Assembly (NCBI GenBank): GCA_030826005.1
Contig: JAPJOW010000266.1
Location: forward strand, 1 to 5,273
Length of the DNA stretch: 5,273 nt
Reading direction: 5' to 3'
DNA from: Aliterella sp. RAGGC_92
Lineage (GTDB): Bacteria > Cyanobacteriota > Cyanobacteriia > Cyanobacteriales > Chroococcidiopsidaceae
Positions within the stretch are counted from its first letter, which is position 1, and each line of letters starts with the position of its first letter. The notes under the pieces are model-generated. The model was not told the DNA's origin. It saw only the letters and a list, made by a program, of their open reading frames with translations, and ran no database searches. The translations under genes were made by a program, and so were the position numbers. This document shows positions 1-5,006 of the stretch, one piece after another.

Positions 1-1281
1 GTACCGGGAATTTTAACAACCGATCCGCGTTTAGTACCTCAAGCGCAGTTGATGACAGAAATTACCTGCGATGAAATGCTAGAACTTGCAAGTTTAGGCG
101 CTAAAGTTTTACATCCCCGCGCTGTAGAAATTGCGCGCAACTATGGAGTAGAACTTGTAGTTCGTTCTAGCTGGACGGACGAACCCGGTACGCGGGTTGT
201 TTCACCTATACCCAAGGAAAGAAGCCTAGTAAACTTAGAAATTGCCCGTCCTGTAGATGGGGTGGAATTAGACATCGATCAAGCTAGAGTGGCTTTATTG
301 CGCGTACCCGATCGCCCAGGAGTAGCGGCGCGGTTGTTTGGCGAAATTGCCAAGCAAAACTTAGATGTAGACTTAATTATTCAATCAATCCATGAAGGCA
401 ATACTAACGACATAGCCTTTACAGTCACAACTCCCATGCTGAAACGAGCGGAAGCTGTAGCCAGCGCGATCGCACCTGTATTGCGCTCTCAAGGCGGCGC
501 TACTACCCCCCAAGAAGCGGAAGTTATGATCCAACCGCAAATAGCTAAAGTAAGTATAGCGGGCGCGGGTATGATCGGTCGTCCGGGGGTAGCAGCGAAA
601 ATGTTTGCGACTTTATCTAAGGCGGGAGTAAATATTCAAATGATTTCTACTTCCGAAGTCAAAGTTAGTTGCGTCATTGATGCCGCCGATGGCGATCGCG
701 CCATCAAAGCCCTCTGCGATGCTTTTGAAGTCACGCAACAAGACATTGGTAATAGAACTGATAGTTCGTCCTTTCCGCCAGTGCGGGGGGTTGCTTTAGA
801 CCAAAATCAAGCAAGGTTAGCAATTCGTCAAGTAAGCGATCGCCCAGGTACGGCAGCCCGATTATTTGGCTTGCTGGCAGAAAATAATATTAGTGTAGAT
901 ACAATTATTCAGTCTCAGCGCTGTCGTATAGTTGAAGGCGTACCCAAGCGAGATATAGCTTGCACTGTAGCGCAACTAGATGCGGAACTAGCGCGGAAAA
1001 CTTTAGAAAGCGCCGCCGCAAGTTTTGGTTGGGGAGAAATAGTCGTCGATAGCGCGATCGCCAAAGTAAGTATTGTGGGCGCGGGAATGCTCGGACAACC
1101 AGGGATTGCCGCTAAAATGTTTCAAGCACTAGCCCAACAGCAAATAAATATCCAAATGATTGCAACTTCGGAAATCAAAATTAGTTGTGTCGTTCCCCAA
1201 GAAGAAGGAGTCAAGGCATTGCAAGCAATTCATGCTGCTTTTGGGCTAGAAGGCGATACCCAAATTCAAATGCCAGCTTAG
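1..1281 (+). CDS. lysC: Aspartate kinase, C-terminal part with four ACT domains (5' truncated by window edge)
   Basis: Aspartate kinase phosphorylates L-aspartate, the first step toward lysine, threonine, methionine and diaminopimelate, in the cytosol. The frame is open from base 1, so the gene is cut by the window edge; 426 codons remain of a family length near 600. In window codon numbers, 1 to about 75 are the end of the amino-acid kinase domain, with LTTDPRLVP (codons 5-13) and ITCDEMLELASLGAKVLHPR. Four ACT domains follow, starting near codons 95, 181, 271 and 353. ACT1 and ACT3 share DRPG...AARLFG...IIQS; ACT2 and ACT4 share IAKVSI.GAGM.G.PG.AAKMF...NIQMI.TSE.K.SCV, so a two-ACT unit is duplicated. 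This four-ACT layout is typical of cyanobacterial aspartate kinases, which are feedback-inhibited by lysine and threonine. A TTG at 49 and ATG at 52 are internal codons, because coding similarity continues upstream of them. The gene converges on the minus-strand gene ending at 1321. Confidence 0.95.
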   Translation, partial: VPGILTTDPRLVPQAQLMTEITCDEMLELASLGAKVLHPRAVEIARNYGVELVVRSSWTDEPGTRVVSPIPKERSLVNLEIARPVDGVELDIDQARVALLRVPDRPGVAARLFGEIAKQNLDVDLIIQSIHEGNTNDIAFTVTTPMLKRAEAVASAIAPVLRSQGGATTPQEAEVMIQPQIAKVSIAGAGMIGRPGVAAKMFATLSKAGVNIQMISTSEVKVSCVIDAADGDRAIKALCDAFEVTQQDIGNRTDSSSFPPVRGVALDQNQARLAIRQVSDRPGTAARLFGLLAENNISVDTIIQSQRCRIVEGVPKRDIACTVAQLDAELARKTLESAAASFGWGEIVVDSAIAKVSIVGAGMLGQPGIAAKMFQALAQQQINIQMIATSEIKISCVVPQEEGVKALQAIHAAFGLEGDTQIQMPA

Positions 1282-1286
1282 TGATG

Positions 1287-1314
1287 TTTCCCCTTCTTAC
1301 ATGAGAAGGGGAAA
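1287..1314. terminator. Hairpin between convergent genes, probable bidirectional terminator
   Basis: Perfect 11-bp inverted repeat: arms TTTCCCCTTCT (1287-1297) and AGAAGGGGAAA (1304-1314), with a 6-nt loop TACATG. It starts 5 bp after the lysC stop and ends 6 bp before the stop of the minus-strand gene at 1321. The position and the C/G core with an A/T base suit a terminator shared by both genes. No long T-run follows on either strand; only the AAA/TTT stem base supplies U residues, so the termination strength is uncertain. Confidence 0.65.
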
Positions 1315-1320
1315 TTAATC

Positions 1321-1689
1321 TTAGGCAGCCACAAAACCATAAATTAAGTTACTAACAACCGACAGTGCCAAAGCACCAATTAACGCACTCCAGATCCCTT
1401 GACGCAAGCGAAAACCGCTTACTGCTCCGGCGGTAATTGCCAAAGCTACAGCAGTAATAATAAACGTAACTAGCCCCGAAATTAACCCAAAAGTCAATAA
1501 ATTGGGAATAAAAAATACTGCCTTTAAAATTGGATTGACAACGGCGGCGACAACTCCTAAAACGGCGGCGGAAATGTAGGCTTTAGCTGGACTATCAATT
1601 TCTACACCTACAGGCAGTTTAGTTACGATTAATAAGCTAGAAGCACTAACTAACCAAGCAATTAATAAACTAACAAGATCGAAGTGCAT
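1321..1689 (-). CDS. Phage holin family (PF04020 / YvlD-like) small membrane protein
   Basis: A 122-residue, very hydrophobic protein with four predicted membrane helices at about residues 5-23, 36-53, 64-88 and 98-120. The VNPILK...FIPNLLTFGL segment (51-69) and the closing GxWSALIGALALSVVS segment (98-113) match the pattern I know from the family named 'phage holin family protein' or 'membrane protein of unknown function' (PF04020, like YvlD of Bacillus). Despite that name, members are common chromosomal genes, and no phage genes occur nearby. The biochemical role is unknown. The ATG at 1689 is supported by AGGAG (1698-1702) 8 nt upstream. The gene lies 95 bp downstream of exbD on the same strand, so it could be an extension of that transcript or have its own promoter; I see no convincing promoter in the gap. 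Confidence 0.85.
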   Translation of the reverse strand: MHFDLVSLLIAWLVSASSLLIVTKLPVGVEIDSPAKAYISAAVLGVVAAVVNPILKAVFFIPNLLTFGLISGLVTFIITAVALAITAGAVSGFRLRQGIWSALIGALALSVVSNLIYGFVAA

Positions 1690-1784
1690 ATTTTATTCTC
1701 CTAGTTTTAAGCAGATCAACTCTTAAATACCAGTAGACTAATTTGCGCTGGAACTATTCATCTGTAAATTGGCAGAAATGAAGC

Positions 1785-2408
1785 TTATCTTTGGGGTGAA
1801 GTTGTATTTGGTTGCGGACTAGATGGTGCGGTGGGAAAAACTGGAATAGTATTGTTACCTGGATTTACCCCTTGTGGACTTCTTGGGGCGGTAGGTAAAG
1901 GTGCTGTACCGGGAATCGGGCTAGTAGTTGGTACGGGTATGCTATTAGGATTTACAGGCACCGTAGAATTAGGATTAACGGTGTTAGGCGTTTGAGTAGA
2001 AGCCGGGGGTAAAGTAGCCAAAGCAACGCGATCGCCTCCTACTTGCCGCATAGTATCTAATACTTGCACTACATCGTCGTAACTAGATGTGCGCGAGGCA
2101 TTTAACACCATCAAAGCGTTGGGATTAGCCTGAAAATAACCCTGTAAAGTTCCTGGCAATTGATCTAAATTAATTGGCTGCTGTTCGACATAAATTTGCC
2201 CTACGGGATCGATCGTCACGATCAATCGTTGTTGAGTTTGAGGTGTGGTACTGGTATTGGCTTTCGGCAAATCTACATTAATTGCTTGCTGCCTTGTAAA
2301 TTGCAAAGCTGCTAACAAAAAAAACGTCAAAATACAAAAAATTACATCAATCAATGGAATAATTTGTATTTGGGCTTCTTCGATGGGTGAATGTAAATTA
2401 ATTTTCAT
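1785..2408 (-). CDS. exbD: ExbD/TolR-family biopolymer transport protein
   Basis: A 207-residue subunit of the inner-membrane proton-driven ExbB-ExbD (or TolQ-TolR) motor. A short cytoplasmic N-terminus leads into one membrane helix (about residues 16-36) containing IIPLIDVIFCILTFFLL. Asp21 is the equivalent of the proton-carrying Asp25 of E. coli ExbD. Residues 43-132 form the periplasmic domain: VDLPKA, RLIVTIDPVGQIYVEQQPI and a helix near 108-122. From 133 to the end is a low-complexity tail rich in Pro, Thr, Ser and Asn (21 prolines in 75 residues), longer than in the roughly 140-residue E. coli proteins. The ATG lies 14 bp after the exbB stop and has no visible Shine-Dalgarno, so translational coupling to exbB is likely. 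ExbD versus TolR cannot be settled here, as neither TonB nor TolA is in view. Confidence 0.93.
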   Translation of the reverse strand: MKINLHSPIEEAQIQIIPLIDVIFCILTFFLLAALQFTRQQAINVDLPKANTSTTPQTQQRLIVTIDPVGQIYVEQQPINLDQLPGTLQGYFQANPNALMVLNASRTSSYDDVVQVLDTMRQVGGDRVALATLPPASTQTPNTVNPNSTVPVNPNSIPVPTTSPIPGTAPLPTAPRSPQGVNPGNNTIPVFPTAPSSPQPNTTSPQR

Positions 2409-2422
2409 GTTGGTTAATTGTC

Positions 2423-3346
2423 TTAAGACTGCGGAGTATTGCGACGATTTTCATTACTTTCCTCTGGCGGTATTTCATCGCTTCCACCAGTAGTCGAGGG
2501 ATGATGATTTATTGGGGTTACTCCAGGGCTTGTCGCTGGGTCGGAATAAGGAGTTTTTAAGTCTTCCGCTTCAATAACTATGCGATCGCCTCCTTCGCTA
2601 GTATTTGGCTGAAAAGTTGTCTGTTGTTGAATTTGGGTAAACTGATTTGCCGTTGGATTTGCTTGAGGGGGTGTTAAATCTATATTTTGGGGTGCGGCAA
2701 AATTCACCGGGTTTTCAGGTATATTGTTTTGCCAGTATTGCCGATAAAGTAACTCTAAATCGCTTCCGGCGCGGCGAAATACTTTTACTTGATTAACTAC
2801 AAATCCTTGAAACAAGCGATAAAAGATCAAGCTACTAATAGCGACAATTAGCCCTGCTGCCGTACTAATTAGCGATTGCCCAATTCCTGTAGTTACTCCT
2901 GCTGCCGCCGCCGTTCCTAAGTCTCCTAAACGAATATTGCTCAAAGACTGAATTAGTCCGAGTACCGTACCTAACAAACCCAATAGTGGCGCTAGGGCAA
3001 TTACTGCTTCTAAAACTTTTTCCCCTTGCCGCATTGATGAGAGTTCATCTTCGGCGCTTGCCTCTAAAGCCAATCGAAAAAGTTCTGGATCGGGCTTTAT
3101 CAGGCGTAAGGGGGCGTAAAGAAACCGCCCAATAGGTTGATTGACCGCGCGTTTGGCAAGTTCGGTTGCCGATAGCCAATTGGCACTAGCAGTATTTAGC
3201 ACGCGATTGACAATTTCTCTTTCTTGGGTAAGAATCCTCACCCAAAACCACAATCGCTCGATAATTACGCTCAACGATAAAATCGATAGAGCCAGCAAGG
3301 GCCACATTGCGGGGCCACCATCACGAAAAATTTGTACTACATCCAC
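2423..3346 (-). CDS. exbB: ExbB/TolQ/MotA-family proton channel protein
   Basis: A 307-residue inner-membrane proton-channel subunit that would assemble with the ExbD encoded just downstream and pass proton-motive force to TonB-type partners; in other cyanobacteria exbB-exbD genes are linked to iron uptake. After an amphipathic start, TM1 covers about 13-36 (GGPAMWPLLALSILSLSVIIE). A cytoplasmic helical region follows to about 110. TM2 (about 113-135) contains LAPLLGLLGTVLGLI, and TM3 (about 149-178) contains GIGQSLISTAAGLIVAI. Thr127 and Thr162 match the channel threonines 148 and 181 of E. coli ExbB. Gln157 occupies the place of Glu176, which is usually acidic. Residues about 212-307 are a hydrophilic Gln/Asn/Pro/Thr-rich tail not found in E. 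coli ExbB. The GTG start is preferred over the internal ATG at codon 14 because of a strong Shine-Dalgarno and the conserved N-terminal sequence. Confidence 0.93.
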   Translation of the reverse strand: MDVVQIFRDGGPAMWPLLALSILSLSVIIERLWFWVRILTQEREIVNRVLNTASANWLSATELAKRAVNQPIGRFLYAPLRLIKPDPELFRLALEASAEDELSSMRQGEKVLEAVIALAPLLGLLGTVLGLIQSLSNIRLGDLGTAAAAGVTTGIGQSLISTAAGLIVAISSLIFYRLFQGFVVNQVKVFRRAGSDLELLYRQYWQNNIPENPVNFAAPQNIDLTPPQANPTANQFTQIQQQTTFQPNTSEGGDRIVIEAEDLKTPYSDPATSPGVTPINHHPSTTGGSDEIPPEESNENRRNTPQS

Positions 3347-3356
3347 TGTTTCTACT

Positions 3357-3363
3357 CTCCTCC
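3357..3363 (-). promoter_or_regulatory. Shine-Dalgarno supporting the GTG start of exbB
   Basis: On the minus strand GGAGGAG spans 3363-3357, leaving 10 nt before the GTG at 3346-3344. The nearest in-frame ATG is codon 14, inside TM1, with no such site before it, so this ribosome site fixes the unusual start codon. Confidence 0.7.
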
Positions 3364-3491
3364 GTCCATTCCTCAGCCCAATATTTAAGCATAGTTAACC
3401 ACAAAGATGCTTAAGGCACTTTAATTGTAGAGATTATCACTTACCACAGCCTAAGCCTATTTCGATTTTTCAATTACGGCAACAGTAGCAA

Positions 3492-3512
3492 CGTCCGCAC
3501 TATAAAAGGACG
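3492..3512 (+). promoter_or_regulatory. Possible -10 element inside a short inverted repeat, upstream of the DUF1232 gene
   Basis: TATAAAA (3501-3507) lies 70 nt before the start at 3577 and could be a -10 box. It sits in the loop of a 5-bp inverted repeat, CGTCC (3492-3496) and GGACG (3508-3512), which could be an operator. No good -35 is seen at 17 nt, so this is only a candidate. The rest of the 230-bp divergent region between exbB and this gene shows nothing clear. Confidence 0.25.
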
Positions 3513-3576
3513 GTTATTCACACCGCAACTTCCTGCTCAAATTTGTCACAATCATAAGTAATTGGAGGTTGGATAA

Positions 3577-3882
3577 ATGAACTTTTCGATTCAATCAGTT
3601 TACACTTGGTATCGCAATCTACTTCGCAATCCAAAATACCGTTGGTGGGTAATTCTTGGCACGGCGCTTTATTTTGTCAGTCCGATCGATATTGCTCCTG
3701 ACTTTTTGCCGATTGTTGGGCAGCTAGACGATGTTTTCTTGCTTACACTTTTAGTTTCGGAAGTGTCCCAAATGGTCATTGAAGGAGTAAAAGCACGTAA
3801 AAACTACTCGGAAACTGCAAGCAACCCCGATTCTGCTTCTACTGCTAATACCGTTGATGTTGACGCGGTTTCGTTTAAGTAA
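3577..3882 (+). CDS. DUF1232 / YkvA-family small membrane protein
   Basis: A 101-residue protein of the DUF1232 (PF06803, YkvA-like) type. The family hallmark is plain: LYFVSPIDIAPDFLPIVGQL followed by DD (residues 31-52), matching the 'SPIDLIPDFIP..G.LDD' pattern. It begins with an aromatic and basic helix (WYRNLLRNPKYRWW). One membrane helix covers about 24-40, and a second hydrophobic stretch about 53-69. The Ser/Thr/Asn-rich tail from 77 onward is probably disordered. The function of the family is not established. The ATG is well supported by GGAGG (3564-3568) 8 nt upstream. It is transcribed divergently from exbB with 230 bp between them and is followed directly by a terminator, so it is probably a single-gene transcript. 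Confidence 0.9.
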   Translation: MNFSIQSVYTWYRNLLRNPKYRWWVILGTALYFVSPIDIAPDFLPIVGQLDDVFLLTLLVSEVSQMVIEGVKARKNYSETASNPDSASTANTVDVDAVSFK

Positions 3883-3902
3883 TACACAATTAAATAATCC
3901 TT

Positions 3903-3933
3903 TGGCGATCGCTTCTGCCCGATCGCTATTTTT
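3903..3933 (+). terminator. Rho-independent-type terminator with a HIP1-derived stem
   Basis: A 9-pair stem (3903-3911 with 3920-3928, including one G-U) has an 8-nt loop CTTCTGCC and is followed by TTTTT (3929-3933). The left arm is part of a full HIP1 site (GCGATCGC, 3905-3912), and the right arm is a 7/8 HIP1 match (CGATCGC, 3920-3926). It begins 20 bp after the DUF1232 stop and reads in the same direction. Confidence 0.8.
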
Positions 3934-3938
3934 ATTCA

Positions 3939-3972
3939 AATGCCGCTTATCTCATAGTAGATAAGCGGCATT
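3939..3972 (-). terminator. 14-bp perfect hairpin downstream of tRNA-His
   Basis: Arms AATGCCGCTTATCT (3939-3952) and its exact complement (3959-3972) flank the loop CATAGT. On the minus strand it lies 23 nt beyond the tRNA-His 3' end, and its stem ends in ATT followed by TGAATAAAAATAG. It is probably the tRNA terminator, although the T-tract is weak. It also sits just after the terminator of the plus-strand gene, so it may act as a bidirectional barrier. Confidence 0.6.
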
Positions 3973-3995
3973 GCGCGTTTGTTGATTACTCTAAG

Positions 3996-4069
3996 GGCGA
4001 ACGAGGGGACTTGAACCCCCGAATGGTGGAATCACAATCCACTGCCTTAACCACTTGGCTACGCCCGCC
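3996..4069 (-). tRNA. trnH: tRNA-His, anticodon GTG
   Basis: It folds as a full cloverleaf on the minus strand. The acceptor stem is GCGGGCG (4068-4062) with CGTTCGC (4003-3997), with two G-T pairs. The D arm is GCCAAGTGGTTAAGGC. The anticodon stem GTGGA/TCCAC closes the loop TTGTGAT, with the GTG anticodon complementary to 4033-4035. The T arm has GTTCAAGTC. An extra G at position -1 (4069) faces C73 (3996), the identity feature of bacterial tRNA-His. The 3' CCA is not encoded (the genome reads CTT after C73), as is usual in cyanobacteria. Confidence 0.96.
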
Positions 4070-4081
4070 ATAGCAATAGTT

Positions 4082-4090
4082 ATCATAACA
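4082..4090 (-). promoter_or_regulatory. Extended -10 promoter element for tRNA-His
   Basis: The minus strand reads TGTTATGAT, an extended -10 (TGn then TATGAT, 5/6 to consensus), at 4090-4082. It would start transcription near 4075, a few bases before the tRNA 5' end at 4069. The -35 region is poor, which is typical when an extended -10 is used. Confidence 0.5.
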
Positions 4091-4151
4091 GATTTTTTTC
4101 ACCCGATCCACTAATTTATTTTGATAACGGCTCTAAATTTTTGTAACTTTA

Positions 4152-4169
4152 AATGTAAATAAATGTTAA
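4152..4169 (-). promoter_or_regulatory. HLR1-like direct repeat (RpaB-type), reverse orientation
   Basis: The minus strand reads TTAACATT-TA-TTTACATT. Against the HLR1 consensus (G/T)TTACA(T/A)(T/A)NN(G/T)TTACA(T/A)(T/A), 15 of 16 defined positions match. It lies between tRNA-His and the hli gene, and 12 nt upstream of TATAAA (4181-4186), so it would overlap the -35 region of a promoter using that -10. HLR1 is the known binding site of the response regulator RpaB at high-light genes. The AT-rich background makes chance matches possible. Confidence 0.45.
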
Positions 4170-4184
4170 ACTTAATTTTGTATA

Positions 4185-4206
4185 AATTGTTGGTCTAGCA
4201 ACAATT
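4185..4206. repeat. 8-bp inverted repeat upstream of hli
   Basis: AATTGTTG (4185-4192) and CAACAATT (4199-4206) are exact complements separated by GTCTAG. This could be an operator or, if transcription starts upstream, a 5' UTR hairpin. A CTAGCAA direct repeat (4195-4201 and 4212-4218) overlaps it. Confidence 0.4.
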
Positions 4207-4233
4207 GACAACTAGCAAGCCATATTTGATTAT
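4205..4233 (+). promoter_or_regulatory. Candidate promoter for the hli gene
   Basis: A perfect -35 TTGACA (4205-4210) stands 17 nt from GATTAT (4228-4233), a 4/6 match to the -10 consensus. Transcription would start near 4240, about 105 nt before the ATG. An alternative is TATAAA at 4181-4186, which has a poor -35 but an HLR1-like site there. The sequence does not decide between them. Confidence 0.4.
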
Positions 4234-4254
4234 CAGTAGTTGTTTGTAGCAGTA

Positions 4255-4272
4255 GTTACATTTGTTTTAAAA
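4255..4272 (+). promoter_or_regulatory. HLR1-like direct repeat upstream of hli
   Basis: GTTACATT-TG-TTTTAAAA: the first half is a perfect HLR1 half-site and the second matches 6 of 8, at the correct 10-bp period. It ends 73 nt before the hli start codon. If transcription starts near 4240, the site would lie just downstream of the start, a position suited to repression. Confidence 0.35.
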
Positions 4273-4345
4273 ACAGAACTCTACTTCAACTTAACGGAAA
4301 CTGTTAATTTACCTTACTTTTACTCAATAGATAACAAGTTTTAGC

Positions 4346-4522
4346 ATGAACGCCCAACCACAACAACCTGCCATCACCCCTAGACTGCAACAACCAAAGT
4401 TTGGCTTCAACGAGTATGCAGAACGACTCAATGGGAGAGCAGCTATGATCGGCTTTAGCTTAATGGTACTTATTGAATACTTTACAAATCAAGGTGTATT
4501 TGCCTGGCTGGGCTTGAGGTAA
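4346..4522 (+). CDS. High-light-inducible protein (Hli/Scp, one-helix chlorophyll-binding protein)
   Basis: A 58-residue one-helix thylakoid protein related to light-harvesting antenna helices. Proteins of this family bind chlorophyll and carotenoid, quench excess energy and protect photosystem assembly under light stress. A Gln/Pro-rich N-terminus (residues 2-17) leads into FGFNEYAERLNGRAAMIGF (19-37). This contains the chlorophyll-binding motif ExxNGRxAMIGF: Glu26, Asn29 and Arg31 are the expected ligand and ion-pair residues. The single membrane helix runs to about residue 46, and the end GVFAWLGLR is typical of the family. There is no clear Shine-Dalgarno before the ATG, but the N-terminus and length fit other Hli proteins. 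It has a long upstream region with HLR1-like repeats and is transcribed divergently from tRNA-His. Which of the Hli paralogues (A-D) it is cannot be said. Confidence 0.93.
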   Translation: MNAQPQQPAITPRLQQPKFGFNEYAERLNGRAAMIGFSLMVLIEYFTNQGVFAWLGLR

Positions 4523-4541
4523 AATTCAGCGCTACTTGTTC

Positions 4542-4573
4542 GACAACTAAAGGCTAGGCTTTGCTAGTTTGTT
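4542..4573 (+). terminator. Weak imperfect hairpin after hli
   Basis: AACTAAAG (4545-4552) pairs with CTTT (4559-4562) and AGTT (4566-4569) around the loop GCTAGG, with a 3-nt bulge; three more outer pairs are possible. It lies 20 nt past the hli stop and is followed by TTAAAACATTTAG, which is not a clean T-run. It may be the hli terminator. The remainder up to 4715 shows no gene. Confidence 0.3.
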
Positions 4574-4715
4574 AAAACATTTAGTAGCTAGACTTGCTAT
4601 TCTAAAGTTAGAATTATGTACATGGTTTACATTATTTATCCATAGCAGAAAGTAGAATCGCAAGCAGCATTATTCTTTTGTTACTAATAGTTGTATCGAT
4701 AGAAACATAACTCTA

Positions 4716-5006
4716 ATGAACCCTATAAATCCAAGATTTTTGAGTTCAGCGTACCGAAAAGAACCTATTTCCAGCTTTTTAATCACCGTTGGTTTAGTAA
4801 ATGCAGTCATTGGGGGATTTGACGATCGCCTTGGTTTATTTTTATTGGGTATGATAACTGTAGGTAGTGCGATCGCTTTACGTTGGTGGTTGCAACAACA
4901 GCGCCCCGTAAAACCAATCCAGTCAAGCGCACAACGTTACCTACCACCTGCGTCTTCTAACTCTGTTCCCACCCTTGCTATTCCTAAACGCAAGCGTTCG
5001 AGTTAA
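4716..5006 (+). CDS. Hypothetical small membrane protein, two predicted helices
   Basis: A 96-residue protein whose family I do not recognise. The hydrophilic N-terminus MNPINPRFLSSAYRKEP is followed by a hydrophobic helix at about 18-34, a short FDDRLG turn (35-40) and a second helix at about 41-58 ending in RWW. This predicts a helical hairpin. From 59 on it is hydrophilic, with Gln, Pro and Ser and a strongly basic end (KRKRSS). The frame is likely real: it has HIP1 codons in frame (4869-4876), sensible composition, and two clean helices with flanking charges. No Shine-Dalgarno or convincing promoter precedes the ATG, as for the hli gene 193 bp upstream. The charge distribution (basic tail) favours both ends being cytoplasmic. 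No function can be assigned. Confidence 0.7.
   Translation: MNPINPRFLSSAYRKEPISSFLITVGLVNAVIGGFDDRLGLFLLGMITVGSAIALRWWLQQQRPVKPIQSSAQRYLPPASSNSVPTLAIPKRKRSS

Noticed and set aside
49..54. TTG/ATG as start of the aspartate kinase gene
   Set aside because: The same frame upstream encodes VPGILTTDPRLVPQAQ, a conserved kinase segment, so the gene begins outside the window.
1321..1689. A prophage remnant, because of the holin-like protein
   Set aside because: The PF04020-type family is widespread in chromosomes, and no integrase, lysin or other phage gene is nearby.
2245..2493. 82-residue plus-strand open frame
   Set aside because: It is antisense to the start of exbD and the end of exbB, has no family resemblance and no ribosome site; it is a shadow of well-supported genes.
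3141..3398. 85-residue plus-strand open frame
   Set aside because: It overlaps the 5' end of exbB in antisense and shows no recognisable domain.
3420..3440. GATAAT-like sequence (minus strand) as exbB promoter or Fur box
   Set aside because: GATAAT has no -35 partner at a usable distance, and no 19-bp Fur-type inverted repeat is visible.
3751..3939. 62-residue minus-strand open frame
   Set aside because: It is antisense to the DUF1232 gene and would start within the intergenic hairpins; no support.
4308..4323. Three TTAC repeats just upstream of hli as a third HLR1 site
   Set aside because: Spacings of 5 and 6 bp (11 overall) do not fit the 10-bp HLR1 period, and the second half-site matches poorly.
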